DNA of 64,000 nt from Pectobacterium polaris (GCF_002307355.1 NZ_CP017481.1:2108001-2172000); one strand, 5' to 3'. Counted from the first letter of the stretch, positions 25,573 through 35,238 are shown. Program-made: numbers and translations. The notes: a model not told the origin generated them from the letters alone.

Positions 25573-26262
25573 TTATATAAACTGAATGCCTTTCGTGATG
25601 AGCGAGCGGGGAATATAACCATCTACACCAAGATTCCGACAAAATGCTTCAAACTGAGGTAGAGAGTGCGTGTCGGTTTTTTGGTACATGTTATAGACTC
25701 TGTTCTCTATTGTTTTCGGCGAGACATTCATTTTTCGGGCAATTTCTTTATTTGAAAAACGCTGTAATAACAGAAATATAATGTCGAGCTCTGCCGGTGT
25801 GAAAACATTGGTAGCGAGTTCCGTTTGTAATACGGTGGGTTTTTGCTGATTGATATAGATCAAGGGAGAACGCGAATCTAACTGTTTGGCACTCCACATG
25901 GTTCCAATACAGATCTTGTTTCTATCAAAAATAGGAATCTTTTCGCTAACGCAAGGTGTGAGAGTTTTTTTGCCATACCAGTAATGTGTTTCGATCACCG
26001 TCACCCGTTTCTCACTATTCTCTGCCAATCTGTCGTGCTCTTTTAAATCATCGGATAGTTCCGCCCAACTGGCAGGGAATTCGTCATCAAAGCGTCCCTC
26101 GATATCAAATCTTTCCGGTGTGCTGGTATAAAAATAGGCGGCCTTGTTCATGTAAATATGCCGTGATGATAAATCCTTAATCCCCCACGGCTCGCTTAAG
26201 CACTCGATCATCGTAATCAAATTATGAATGTAGTCAGTCATGTGTTCCGCTGATGGTGACAT
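25573..26262 (-). CDS. PAS-domain LuxR-family regulator
   Basis: The start is set by a perfect AAGGAGG 5 nt before the ATG. The 229-residue protein has an N-terminal PAS-like sensor region (about 10-140) and a C-terminal LuxR helix-turn-helix (FTPAELDIIFLLLQRFSNKE, then IARKMNVSPKTIENRVYNMY). There is no receiver domain. It is placed first in an operon with the NCS1 permease and so probably controls uptake of that substrate. The sensed signal is not known. Confidence 0.85.
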   Translation of the reverse strand: MSPSAEHMTDYIHNLITMIECLSEPWGIKDLSSRHIYMNKAAYFYTSTPERFDIEGRFDDEFPASWAELSDDLKEHDRLAENSEKRVTVIETHYWYGKKTLTPCVSEKIPIFDRNKICIGTMWSAKQLDSRSPLIYINQQKPTVLQTELATNVFTPAELDIIFLLLQRFSNKEIARKMNVSPKTIENRVYNMYQKTDTHSLPQFEAFCRNLGVDGYIPRSLITKGIQFI

Positions 26263-26897
26263 TCCGCCCTCCTTGAGGGTGTATTAATTAAATGAATATT
26301 AATATTTAGTTTTAGTTAATAGTCTATAGATCATTATTATCCCGCTAACTTATTAGGTTGCGGTTGATTGCTTATCATGACTGTTTTTGTCAGGCAAGGG
26401 TGTTTTTTGCCTTTTATGACTTTCTATTCTTGTGCTATAATTTTACGCCACGACGTTTTACGCTAATTATATGTCGATAGCGTCACAAAATTAAGAAAAT
26501 ATTCGCCGCACCAGGGAAATAATACCGAATCCTGTAAGGGATGGTATTGGGTCTTACATCAAAAAATAAAAAATACATTATTTACACGTTACTCACTGAC
26601 TCTTCAGCATTTTTATATCGTTAATTCCTCTGTGTCCACATCAAGGTGCAGAGTCACGCCCGGTTTATGCCAGCGAAATGCATTACCGTTTCGCTGGCAT
26701 CCTTCTCCCGTTCATCCCCTCTGTCTACGTATGTTGCAACCTATGCAAAAAGGCGACATTGTTACAGCCATCATGGCATGGCTACAGTCTCTTGTGACGT
26801 TGTTCTGGCAGACTGTTCGATAGCGCGCCATTTTGCTATTCACGTTTTTCTATTCATGTTTTTCTATATCAAGTACATAGGCCGGAGAGTGGGTTGC
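26263..26897. other. Long divergent intergenic region with a 12-bp hairpin
   Basis: About 630 bp lie between the divergent LuxR and LysR genes. No convincing gene: a reading frame from 26646 into the LysR gene lacks family similarity in its first 84 residues. The region should hold two promoters. A 12-bp perfect inverted repeat (26667-26700) is listed separately. Confidence 0.55.
26667..26700. other. Perfect 12-bp inverted repeat
   Basis: ATGCCAGCGAAA and TTTCGCTGGCAT pair around a 10-nt loop, about 200 bp before the LysR start codon. No T-run follows; it could be a leader-RNA hairpin, an operator pair or a terminator without U-tract. Confidence 0.45.
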
Positions 26898-27791
26898 ATG
26901 TCGTTAAAAGCCTTACGCACGTTAGTCGCGATTGCTCAGTATGGATCGTTTGCCCGCGCGGCTGAAGCCGTGTGTCTGACGCAATCGGCCGTTAGCCTGC
27001 ATGTCCGCAGCTTAGAAGAAGACTTCAAGGTGTCGCTTTTCGATCGCTCACGTCGCATTCCGGTACTCACGGAAGCCGGACATCGCGCGGTGGAGCAGGC
27101 GCGGGACATTCTTGCGCAGTATGACGGCATTGCCGCCGAGCTAGGCGAGGGCGGGGAGTTGGCCGGACGCCTGCGAATTGGTGCGATCCAGACTGCGCTG
27201 GCTGGCGTTTTGCCCGCCGCGCTGGCCGCATTGCGTCACGCTCATCCACGCCTGCGTGTTCTGGTGAATTCGGGGATGTCGGCAGAACTGGCAATTCGCA
27301 TTGATGCGGGCGAACTGGACGCCGCCGTGACCACCGAGCCGGTAAAACCTTACCCAACCGGCTTGGTGAGTACGCCGCTCTATCAGGAAGGATTCTGGAT
27401 TATTGCGCCACCGGCGCTGGCGTCTTTGGATGCCAGACAGCTTCTACAAGATCATCCTTTCATTCGTTTCGATCGTCGTGCCTGGGCCGGGCGAACCATC
27501 GATCGCGAGCTGCGTCGCCAGCGGCTGCGGGTACAAACTGATATGGAGCTGGACAGTCAGGATGCGATTATGCAGATGGTCACCAGTGGGCTTGGCGTGG
27601 CGGTGATTCCGCTGTCTGAACGTGAGGTGAGTCGTTTGGATAATCTGCTATGTATTCCCTTCGGCGAACCTCAACAGCAGCGGCGCGTTGTGCTGCTGGA
27701 GCGCGAAGATCGTCCGGCAGCGCGCTTGGCTGCGGCGCTGGCGGAAGCGATCCGAACGCAGTCTGGTGACGATGGCATTCATGAGAAATAA
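26898..27791 (+). CDS. LysR-family transcriptional regulator
   Basis: The start at 26898 (GGAGAG upstream) gives 297 residues, standard for LysR. The winged helix reads LRTLVAIAQYGSFARAAEAV, then LTQSAVSLHVRSLEEDF. The effector domain begins LRIGAIQTALAGVLPAALAA. It is followed in the same direction by an AEC-family transporter gene 146 bp away, so it probably controls that exporter. A short stem with a seven-T run (around 27804-27822) after it might be a weak terminator. Confidence 0.85.
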   Translation: MSLKALRTLVAIAQYGSFARAAEAVCLTQSAVSLHVRSLEEDFKVSLFDRSRRIPVLTEAGHRAVEQARDILAQYDGIAAELGEGGELAGRLRIGAIQTALAGVLPAALAALRHAHPRLRVLVNSGMSAELAIRIDAGELDAAVTTEPVKPYPTGLVSTPLYQEGFWIIAPPALASLDARQLLQDHPFIRFDRRAWAGRTIDRELRRQRLRVQTDMELDSQDAIMQMVTSGLGVAVIPLSEREVSRLDNLLCIPFGEPQQQRRVVLLEREDRPAARLAAALAEAIRTQSGDDGIHEK

Positions 27792-27937
27792 TTGAGCTAA
27801 TGTCGAGTTAATCTCGTTTTTTTCTCATCAAAAGTCCCGCTATGGTAGTGCCAGTTTCTTCAATTCAGGTACTGAACCATGGCGTCCACCCCGCAATCCT
27901 TCCCGCTTTCACCTTCTGCACCGCGACGTGTCAGTCG

Positions 27938-28864
27938 ATGATCGTCTCGCTTCTGCTGGCGCTGTTGCCGATCGCGCTACTGATCGTGTTGGGATCGTGG
28001 CTACGTCAGCGTGCTTTTCTGACGGCGGCATTTTGGCCACAGGCTGAAAGGCTGGGTTATTACATTCTACTTCCCGCGCTATTTCTGCATGGGCTGGCGA
28101 CAGCGCGTCTGGATGGCGTGCCGGTAACAGCGATGATCCTGACGCTGGTGTGCTCAACGGTGGCCGTCGCTGTCGGTCTGGTCGCGGTACGCCGCTTCTT
28201 TCCCGTTGATAATGCGGCGTTTACCTCGATATTTCAGGGCGGTGTCCGTTTTAATAACTACGTTGGCGTGTCTGCCGCCGCTGGGCTGTTTGGCGCACAC
28301 GGCGTAGCGCTCGCGGCCGTCGCGAATGCAGCGATTGTGCCGACGGTCAATATTCTCTGTGTCTTGGTCTTTGCCCGCTACGGCAACGCCGGGACGCCGT
28401 CATTCAAGAATATCGTGCGACTGCTGGCGCTGAACCCGCTGGTGGTGGCCTGCGCGATCGGCATTACTTTGCAGATTACCGGATTAGGTTTGCCGACGGG
28501 GATTGAACCGGTAATGAAATCATTGGGACAGGCGTCGCTGCCGCTGGGGCTGCTGTGCGTGGGCGCAGCGCTGGATTTCTCTGCCGCGCGTAGCTGGCTG
28601 CGGCCTGTTGTGATGGCATCATGCGCGAAATTTATTGCGATGCCACTCGTGACAATCGTCGCCTGCCACCTCTTTGGTCTGTCTGGCTCGGCTGCGATTG
28701 CCGCACTGTTGTTTCAGGCGCTGCCGACGGCATCGTCGTCCTACATCATGGCTCGTCAGTTGGGTGGTGATGCGCCATTGATGGCGGGCATCATTGCGGT
28801 TCAAACACTGGTAGCAGGCGTCGCGCTGCCGCTGGCCGTCCTTGGGCTGAGCGGACTGTTATAA
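27938..28864 (+). CDS. AEC-family (auxin efflux carrier-like) transporter
   Basis: From ATG 27938 the protein has 308 residues and ten helices. The start chosen opens with the first membrane helix (LLLALLPIALLIVLGSWLRQ), as in the family; the longer frame adds 32 residues without a match. SMxFNNY-like GVRFNNYVGVSAAAGL and the late GTASSSY-like TASSSYIMARQLGGD are characteristic. Bacterial relatives move malate, malonate and other small organic acids; auxin itself is not implied. Likely paired with the LysR regulator upstream. Confidence 0.83.
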   Translation: MIVSLLLALLPIALLIVLGSWLRQRAFLTAAFWPQAERLGYYILLPALFLHGLATARLDGVPVTAMILTLVCSTVAVAVGLVAVRRFFPVDNAAFTSIFQGGVRFNNYVGVSAAAGLFGAHGVALAAVANAAIVPTVNILCVLVFARYGNAGTPSFKNIVRLLALNPLVVACAIGITLQITGLGLPTGIEPVMKSLGQASLPLGLLCVGAALDFSAARSWLRPVVMASCAKFIAMPLVTIVACHLFGLSGSAAIAALLFQALPTASSSYIMARQLGGDAPLMAGIIAVQTLVAGVALPLAVLGLSGLL

Positions 28865-28967
28865 ATTCCTCGTATGTTCTTTTTGTAACAATGCCTTGTT
28901 AACGGCATGGTGATTTGTTCTTTTCTATCTATTTGTATTTTAAGTGAATTAATCATTGCATTGAAAT

Positions 28968-28986
28968 GACAATAATAATGCGTATA
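28968..28986. promoter_or_regulatory. Candidate Fur box upstream of fhuE
   Basis: GACAATAATAATGCGTATA matches 13 of 19 positions of the Fur consensus and sits about 90 bp before the receptor start codon. Iron repression is expected for a siderophore receptor gene. Confidence 0.5.
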
Positions 28987-29072
28987 GTTATCATTTACTT
29001 TTCTGTGCAAATGTTGACAAGAAACGCCTCAGCATCTCGCCAAAATCACCATCAGTTAACCGAGGATATACC

Positions 29073-31316
29073 ATGTCTTTTAGAGTTACTCGCGCCGGAA
29101 AAACGCGCGTTTGTGATTCTTCGCTGGCCGGAGTAAAACCATTCGGAGTCTCTCTTCTCGCCTTGTTGATCTCAGCCTCTTTCCTGCCCGCTCAGGCCGC
29201 TGCCGAAGAAAATCCAGCTTCAGGTGATACGCTCGTCGTCAGCGCGAACGCCAATGCTAACGCCGAAGCCAGCGATCCACAGGATTACAGCGTGAAAGTG
29301 ACTAACGCCGGAACGAAGATGACGCTGACGCCGCGTGATATTCCACAGTCGGTGAGCGTGATCAGTCAGCAGCGTATCGAAGATCAGGGCCTGCAAACGA
29401 TTGGCGAGGTAATGGCGAACACGACCGGTGTGTCCTCTAAAATTATCGATTCCGAGCGTATGACGTATTTTGCGCGTGGCTTCCAGATTAATAACTATCT
29501 GTTCGATGGAATTCCTACTGTCGTAGACGAAATTTGGGATTTCGGTGATTCCGCTTCCGATACAGCAATCTATGATCGTATCGAAGTGGTGCGTGGAGCG
29601 ACGGGATTGATGACGGGAACGGGCAATCCTGCCGCGGCAGTAAACATGGTTCGCAAGCATGCCGATAGTCGTGAATTTAAAGGCTCGGTATCCGGCAGCT
29701 ACGGGTCATGGGATAAACAACGGATGGTGGCCGATCTGTCTGCGCCGCTGACAGAATCCGGCAACGTGCGTGGCCGCGTGGTGGCGGGCTATCAGGACAG
29801 CGACACCTGGCTCGATCGCTATAATAGCCGCAAAAAATTCCTCTACGGTGTGATTGATGCCGATGTGACTGATTCGACGACGATCTCCCTCGGTTATGAT
29901 TATCAGGATAGTCACATAACTAACCCAACCTGGGGTGGGTTGCCGACGTGGAATAGCGATGGTAGTCGCGTTCGTTTTGATCGTAGTTTTAACACCGCAC
30001 CAAACTGGAGTTACTCGGATAAAACCTCGAAGAAGGTTTTTGCCGATCTGACCCAGCGTTTTGATAACGGCTGGCAAGTACGCATGAATGGTACGCATGC
30101 AGAAAACGACTTTGACTCCAAACTGATGTATGCCAATGGGTTCCCAGATAAAGATACCGGAATACTTGTCGATCCGTTCGGCGGTAATGTCGGTGCTTAC
30201 GGCGGATGGAATAAGGGAACCCGTAAGGTTGATGCGATTGATACTTACGCATCTGGCCCGTTCGAATTACTGGGACGCCAGCATGAGTTGGTGGTAGGCG
30301 GTAGCTATAATCGGCAGCGTAATCAATTCGCTAATACCCAATCGACGATAAGCCCTGCGGATATGGGCAATTTCTACAACTGGAATGGCAATATTGCCGA
30401 TCCTACATGGGGGTCTTGGGTGGGTAGCACTTTTGTGCCGGGACTCTGGAATAATGATTATGAGCACTCAACCACACGACAAAAATCCCTCTATACCTCA
30501 GCAAGATTCTCGTTAGCGGATCCATTGCACCTGATTGCTGGCGTACGTTATACCGACTGGAGCATCGTTGGAACGACAGGAAATACCAGTAAGAATCGTG
30601 TGACGCCTTATGTCGGCTTGGTGTATGACATCAACGATACCTGGTCAACGTATGCCAGCTATACCGATGTCTTCCAGCCACAAACGAAAAAAGGTGTAGA
30701 CAATCAATATTTGTCTCCTACAACCGGGAAAAATTATGAAGCGGGTGTGAAGGGAGATTGGTATAACAGTCGCCTGACGGCTTCAGTTGCGGTCTTCCGA
30801 ATTGAGCAGGATCGCGTAGCTCAAACTGCGCTTGAGAAGAATGTGGTGACACAAGAAACGGCTTACGAGTCTGTTGATGGTGTCGTCAGCAAAGGGATCG
30901 AATTTGAAGTTAACGGTGCCGTGACGGATAACTGGCAAATGACGTTTGGCGGTACGCGCTATGTTGTTGACGATCAGGACGGTAAGTCAGTTAACCCAGA
31001 ACAGCCGCGCACGTCGTTCAAGCTGTTTACCCGCTACCAGTTGCCAACGCTGCCGGAGTTAACCGTTGGCGGCGGCGTGAACTGGCAAAATGGTATCTGG
31101 CAGGAAGGCTCTGGCCCGCAAAACACCACGCTGCGCGCCGAGCAGGGCAGCTACGCGCTGGTTAATCTGTTTGGCCGCTATCAGGTGACCAAACAGCTGG
31201 CGGTACAGGCGAACATCAACAACCTGTTCGATAAAGAGTACAGCGACTATCTTGCGCCTTATGCCGTGTATGGCGCGCCGCGCAGCGTCTCAATGACCGT
31301 CAACTATGCTTTCTGA
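29073..31316 (+). CDS. fhuE: FhuE-like TonB-dependent siderophore receptor
   Basis: The 747-residue protein has a signal peptide (cleavage near AQAAAEE), a TonB-box region (DTLVVSA), a plug with AGTKMTLTPRDIPQSVSVIS and VVRGATGLMTGTGNPAAAVN, and a barrel ending in SMTVNYAF. Segments such as RGFQINNYLFDGIPT, NPTWGGLPTWNSDGS and ELTVGGGVNWQN match E. coli FhuE, the receptor for ferric coprogen and rhodotorulic acid. The protein imports hydroxamate-type ferric siderophores made by other organisms. AGGA lies a few bases before the ATG. A Fur-like box upstream and a strong terminator downstream make it a single-gene iron-regulated unit. Confidence 0.85.
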   Translation: MSFRVTRAGKTRVCDSSLAGVKPFGVSLLALLISASFLPAQAAAEENPASGDTLVVSANANANAEASDPQDYSVKVTNAGTKMTLTPRDIPQSVSVISQQRIEDQGLQTIGEVMANTTGVSSKIIDSERMTYFARGFQINNYLFDGIPTVVDEIWDFGDSASDTAIYDRIEVVRGATGLMTGTGNPAAAVNMVRKHADSREFKGSVSGSYGSWDKQRMVADLSAPLTESGNVRGRVVAGYQDSDTWLDRYNSRKKFLYGVIDADVTDSTTISLGYDYQDSHITNPTWGGLPTWNSDGSRVRFDRSFNTAPNWSYSDKTSKKVFADLTQRFDNGWQVRMNGTHAENDFDSKLMYANGFPDKDTGILVDPFGGNVGAYGGWNKGTRKVDAIDTYASGPFELLGRQHELVVGGSYNRQRNQFANTQSTISPADMGNFYNWNGNIADPTWGSWVGSTFVPGLWNNDYEHSTTRQKSLYTSARFSLADPLHLIAGVRYTDWSIVGTTGNTSKNRVTPYVGLVYDINDTWSTYASYTDVFQPQTKKGVDNQYLSPTTGKNYEAGVKGDWYNSRLTASVAVFRIEQDRVAQTALEKNVVTQETAYESVDGVVSKGIEFEVNGAVTDNWQMTFGGTRYVVDDQDGKSVNPEQPRTSFKLFTRYQLPTLPELTVGGGVNWQNGIWQEGSGPQNTTLRAEQGSYALVNLFGRYQVTKQLAVQANINNLFDKEYSDYLAPYAVYGAPRSVSMTVNYAF

Positions 31317-31358
31317 GGATCAGCGCTTTCTGACGATCAACGCTTTCTGATGATCGAT
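31308..31358. repeat. 17-bp tandem repeat, three units, across the fhuE stop codon
   Basis: Three adjacent 17-bp units begin GCTTTCTGA (31308, 31325, 31342); the first contains the last codons and TGA stop of fhuE. Each is followed by GGATC/CGATC/TGATC. Like the 19-bp repeat at 0.3 kb, it looks like a local triplication of a gene's 3' end. Confidence 0.8.
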
Positions 31359-31388
31359 AGTGCCGTCTAAATCTTAAGTGAAACATCA

Positions 31389-31421
31389 TCCCCCGCCGAC
31401 AGCATCGGCGGGGGATTTTTT
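31389..31421 (+). terminator. Strong Rho-independent terminator of fhuE
   Basis: TCCCCCGCCGA-cagca-TCGGCGGGGGA is a perfect 11-bp stem followed by six T. It also lies just past the stop codon of the convergent dehydratase gene and may serve both. Confidence 0.93.
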
Positions 31422-32770
31422 CAACGAACCAGCGAGGGCCGTTTGGCGTTAAACGACCAGTTGGGAATTAAAAACTGCATCCCGAGCGCGTCGTTACGGT
31501 TTTTATCCGGTAGTGACTGATAAAGCCGGTGCGCCTCCTCCACCCGTTTCCTGTTCAGCGTAATCCCTAATCCCGGCCCTTCCGGCAAGTGCAAATGGCC
31601 TTTTTCAATTCGCGGCGCTTCATGGGTGAGCTGCTGACCATCCTGCCATATCCAGTGGGTATCAAACGGCGTGATGCGTTCGCCCGGCGCGGCCGCACCC
31701 AGATGCGCAACCATGGCGAGTGAGATATCGAAATGGTTGTTGGAATGGCAGCCCGTAGTCAATCCCCATTCTTGGCACAGTTGCGCCACGGTGTTGGCAT
31801 GGCGCATGGTCCAGAAGTGCGGGTCGGCCAGCGGAATATCGATAGCGTTCAACTGGAGCGCGTGGTTAAGCTGACGCCAGTCGTTAGCGATCATATTGGT
31901 TGCCACGGGAATGTTGGTGGCGCGTCGGAACTCGGCGAGGGTTTCCCGGCCGGAATAGCCGTTCTCTGCGCCGCACGGGTCTTCCAGATACGGTATTTGC
32001 CCCTGTAGTTCCCGCCCTAAGCGTATCGATTCATCCAGAGACCAGCTGGCGTTGGGATCCACAGTCACCCGCGAACCGGGGAAGTGGCGCAGCAGCGCTT
32101 TTACCGTCTCAACCTCTTTTTCACCGTGATGCACGCCGCCCTTGAGTTTGAAATCGTTAAAGCCGTAGAGATCGCTGGCGGCCTCCGCCAGACGGATGAC
32201 GCCGGCGTCATCCATCGCTGCCTGATGGCGCAGATAAAACCAGTCATGTTTTCCGGTTTCGCCGGGCAGGTAATTCATGTCCGTTTTCGTGCGGTCGGCG
32301 ATGTAAAAAAGGTATCCGAGAATCGGAATCGACTCGCGCTGCTTACCGCTGGCCAGCAATTCTGCAACCTGAAGGTTTAAGAACTGCCCGGTCAGATCCA
32401 GTAGCGCAGCTTCCGTCGCGGCTACCGCATTGTAAAATTTCTCTGGGTTCATCTGTGGAATGTGAATCGCGGTGTTGTCGCTCTGTCCGCTACTCAGATT
32501 GCGCTGATCGCTTTTAAACAGCGTGCTCAACGTAGTGTTCAGCTTGAGCAGCGATGTTCCTTCCACCTGCGGAATAAAATCGTTGAGCACCGCGAGCGTG
32601 CTGGAATGGCAGGGGCATTCTCCTACGCCGGTATTGCCCGCGCTGTCTGTCAGCGTCACCAGAATTCGCGTGAAGTAGCAGTTGTGCGCACCGCCAATAT
32701 TCAAAAGCATGCTGTCATATCCGGCGACCGGAATGACCTCCATTTTTTTAATGATAGGGCTGTCAGACAT
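31421..32770 (-). CDS. Glucarate dehydratase-like enolase-superfamily enzyme (GudD/GudX relative)
   Basis: The 449 residues align with E. coli GudD and GudX over most of the length. Catalytic and metal residues are kept: KLKGG (base), TVDPN, LEDPCG, ATNMIA and CHSNNHFD with the catalytic histidine. The substrate-facing lid differs: where GudD has a TFDLR stretch near residue 104, this protein has SDNTAIHIPQMN, and PGGE is replaced by PCHS. So it should be an active acid-sugar dehydratase with changed specificity, or a GudX-like protein of unknown role. It overlaps the transporter gene by 8 bp and so acts on whatever that imports. Confidence 0.8.
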   Translation of the reverse strand: MSDSPIIKKMEVIPVAGYDSMLLNIGGAHNCYFTRILVTLTDSAGNTGVGECPCHSSTLAVLNDFIPQVEGTSLLKLNTTLSTLFKSDQRNLSSGQSDNTAIHIPQMNPEKFYNAVAATEAALLDLTGQFLNLQVAELLASGKQRESIPILGYLFYIADRTKTDMNYLPGETGKHDWFYLRHQAAMDDAGVIRLAEAASDLYGFNDFKLKGGVHHGEKEVETVKALLRHFPGSRVTVDPNASWSLDESIRLGRELQGQIPYLEDPCGAENGYSGRETLAEFRRATNIPVATNMIANDWRQLNHALQLNAIDIPLADPHFWTMRHANTVAQLCQEWGLTTGCHSNNHFDISLAMVAHLGAAAPGERITPFDTHWIWQDGQQLTHEAPRIEKGHLHLPEGPGLGITLNRKRVEEAHRLYQSLPDKNRNDALGMQFLIPNWSFNAKRPSLVR

Positions 32771-34109
32771 TTCGATGCTCCATAGGTTTGAATGAACTGG
32801 GCGGCGTGGTGTGTGTGTTACGCAGCAATAAGAACAGACCGGTCACGACGGAAACCGCCGTCAGGGAATAGAGTCCGCCCGTTGTGCTGCCGGTTTTTAA
32901 TTCCAGATAGCCAAAGACGGTAGGCGCGACGAAGCCTCCGAGGTTGCCGATCGAGTTGATCAGGGCGATCCCCGGAGCGACGATGGACGCAGGCAGGTTG
33001 CCCTGTGGCATGGGCCAGAAGAAGGTGGCGCTGACCTTTGAGCCAATGCAGGCAACGATCATGGCGAAGAAGCCGAACCACGGCGATCCGATCGTCGCCA
33101 TAAACGTACCGCAGGCGGCAATCAGCATGGCGACGCCCAGCGCTTTGGGTAAGTGCTGACGGTGTTTGTCGCTGAATTTGCTAACCAGATTGATCGCGAT
33201 AATGGCGCACAGCCAGGGTATCGCGGTAAGCAGCCCGATACCGAAACTGCTGAACCCCTGAATGCGTTGGATAATCTGCGGGAGCCAGAACACCAGCGTG
33301 TAACCCGTCATGGTCATGGTAAAGAAGATGGCGCAGTAGAACAGTGTTCTACGGTCCGTCAGTAAGCGCAGTTTTCCGGTATTTGCCTGCTGCGCGTCAC
33401 GCTCAATCTCTTCCTGTTGTAGCTGTTGTCCGAGCGCCTGCTTCTCTTCTGCGCTGAGCCAGCGGGCTTTATCAGGGCTGGATACCAGCACAAAGGCTGC
33501 CAGAATCCCGACCAGAATCGACCCCGCACCTTCTAAAAACATCACCCATTTCCAGCCCGCAATGCCGAGGAAATCATGCATCATCAGGATGGCTCCCGTA
33601 ATTGGGCCGGAAAAGAGAAACGCCCCCGCGCTGGCACTGAGGATCAGCGCCGTTGCCCGGCCACGCCAGGCGTTAGGCACCCAGAGCCGGAAGTAATACA
33701 GCACGCCGGGGAAGAAACCCGCTTCGGCTACGCCGAGCAAAAAGCGCAGGACATAAAACTGCATCGGGCTGGTGACAAAGCCGGTCGCAACCACGACGGC
33801 TCCCCAGGTAATCATGATGCGTGTCAGCCACACTCGCGCCCCGAATTTCTTCATCATCAGGTTACTGGGGACTTCAAACAGCGCATAGCCGATAAAGAAA
33901 AGCCCTGCGCCAAGGCCAAATGCCGCCGCGCTGATGCCGGCATCGGTCTGGAGTTCTGCTTTTATAAATCCGATGTTTGACCTATCTATCTGATTAATAA
34001 TCAACATAATGGCCAGCATCGGAATAATACGCTTGAAGAATTTGGCAATGGCTGAGGCGAGATGCGCCTCTCTGGTGTGGTTAGATGATTCGGTTGTTGT
34101 CGTTGTCAT
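32763..34109 (-). CDS. MFS transporter, anion:cation symporter family (hexarate/hexonate uptake)
   Basis: The 448-residue protein has 12 helices. DRSNIGFIKAELQTDAGIS and EVPSNLMMKKFGARVWL are hallmarks of the ACS family that includes GudP, GarP and DgoT, importers of glucarate, galactarate and galactonate. The 3' end overlaps the dehydratase start. It is first in the two-gene operon, with an upstream gap of about 280 bp that holds the promoter; no dedicated regulator is adjacent. Confidence 0.87.
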   Translation of the reverse strand: MTTTTTESSNHTREAHLASAIAKFFKRIIPMLAIMLIINQIDRSNIGFIKAELQTDAGISAAAFGLGAGLFFIGYALFEVPSNLMMKKFGARVWLTRIMITWGAVVVATGFVTSPMQFYVLRFLLGVAEAGFFPGVLYYFRLWVPNAWRGRATALILSASAGAFLFSGPITGAILMMHDFLGIAGWKWVMFLEGAGSILVGILAAFVLVSSPDKARWLSAEEKQALGQQLQQEEIERDAQQANTGKLRLLTDRRTLFYCAIFFTMTMTGYTLVFWLPQIIQRIQGFSSFGIGLLTAIPWLCAIIAINLVSKFSDKHRQHLPKALGVAMLIAACGTFMATIGSPWFGFFAMIVACIGSKVSATFFWPMPQGNLPASIVAPGIALINSIGNLGGFVAPTVFGYLELKTGSTTGGLYSLTAVSVVTGLFLLLRNTHTTPPSSFKPMEHRNV

Positions 34110-34391
34110 TTTTTACACCTCGCGTAGGTAGGTTACGAAAGTGTTATAGAAAATGAGTGAAAGGAATAACCATGTGCAGATGCCCAGCATGCGTTGGGCT
34201 ACTCCACAGTGGCGGCGAAAATGAAGGCGGCCAGCGCAATTAGGAAAAAGTGAGGAAATATCACGTCTGCGACGGCGATCACAGCCTGACGGGGGAGGCA
34301 TATCAGGCATTGACGCTTTTTATTCGTTTGCTAAGGTAATGGAAAAAACACGCTATTCACTCATCATCATTACCCGTCAGGAAGACAGAGA

Positions 34392-35141
34392 ATGATCTCA
34401 ACGCAATACATCAGCAGAGTCGCACTGGTTCACGAAAAGGTGGATTCATTCGAGGCCTACCCGTTTTCTATTCCGTCGATTCGCTCGTTGGATAAGCTGG
34501 AACTGCACCCGAAAGTCACTTTTTTTATCGGCGAAAATGGCGCGGGAAAATCCACGCTGTTGGAAGCTATCGCCGTTTCGATGGGGTTCAACCCGGAAGG
34601 CGGCACCCGCAATTTCAACTTCGGCACCCGTACGTCGCACTCCAGACTGTCACATTTCCTGCGGGTGGCGAAAGGCATCAAAAAGCCGAAAAACGGTTTC
34701 TTCTTACGCGCGGAGAGCTTTTTCAATGTCGCGACAGAGATTGAACGGCTGGATAGCGAACCCGGTTTTGATCCACCCGTGATCGATTCCTATGGCGGCC
34801 ATTCGCTACATGAACAATCCCACGGCGAATCCTTCATGGCGCTGCTGCTCAATCGTTTTGGTAAAGAAGGGATTTATCTGCTCGACGAACCGGAAGCTGC
34901 GCTGTCGCCCAGCAGGCAATTAACGGCGATCGCCCGCATGCACGATCTCATCCGTGAAGGATCGCAGTTTGTTATCGCGACCCACTCTCCGATTCTGATG
35001 GCGTATCCCGACGCCACTATTTTTCAATTCGGTGAAGACGGAATACAGCAGGTCGCGTATGAGGACACGGAGCACTACCAGATCACGCGCGCTTTCCTGA
35101 ACAACCCTGAGCGCATGCTACGTGAACTGATGGCGGAATAG
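34392..35141 (+). CDS. AAA/ABC-type ATPase of unknown role
   Basis: The 249-residue soluble protein has Walker A (GENGAGKST) at about residue 47, a Q-loop region, the ABC signature-like SHGESF around residue 140, Walker B with LLDEPEAALSP and the switch histidine in IATHSPILM. The layout resembles RecF/SMC-like AAA_21 or stand-alone ATPases rather than transport NBDs: there is no membrane partner beside it. Such proteins occur in DNA repair and in defence systems, but there is no nuclease or toxin neighbour here, so no function is assigned. Confidence 0.75.
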   Translation: MISTQYISRVALVHEKVDSFEAYPFSIPSIRSLDKLELHPKVTFFIGENGAGKSTLLEAIAVSMGFNPEGGTRNFNFGTRTSHSRLSHFLRVAKGIKKPKNGFFLRAESFFNVATEIERLDSEPGFDPPVIDSYGGHSLHEQSHGESFMALLLNRFGKEGIYLLDEPEAALSPSRQLTAIARMHDLIREGSQFVIATHSPILMAYPDATIFQFGEDGIQQVAYEDTEHYQITRAFLNNPERMLRELMAE

Positions 35142-35186
35142 GGGTTAACATCACTTCGGGGATAAGCGACAATTAAGTGTGATATC

Positions 35187-35210
35187 AAGACGGGAAACCG
35201 TCTTTTTCTT
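35187..35210 (+). terminator. Rho-independent terminator after the ATPase gene
   Basis: AAGACGG-GAAA-CCGTCTT with a stable GAAA tetraloop is followed by TTTCTTTT. Confidence 0.85.
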
Positions 35211-35238
35211 TTGGAATCGACTTACAGGGATTTAAGAA

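Noticed and set aside
26646..26897. 84-residue N-terminal extension of the second LysR protein
   Set aside because: LysR proteins start with the helix-turn-helix; the extension covers a hairpin and has no family match.
27804..27822. Terminator between the LysR and AEC genes
   Set aside because: The stem is only 4 bp although a seven-T run follows; too weak to list as a feature.
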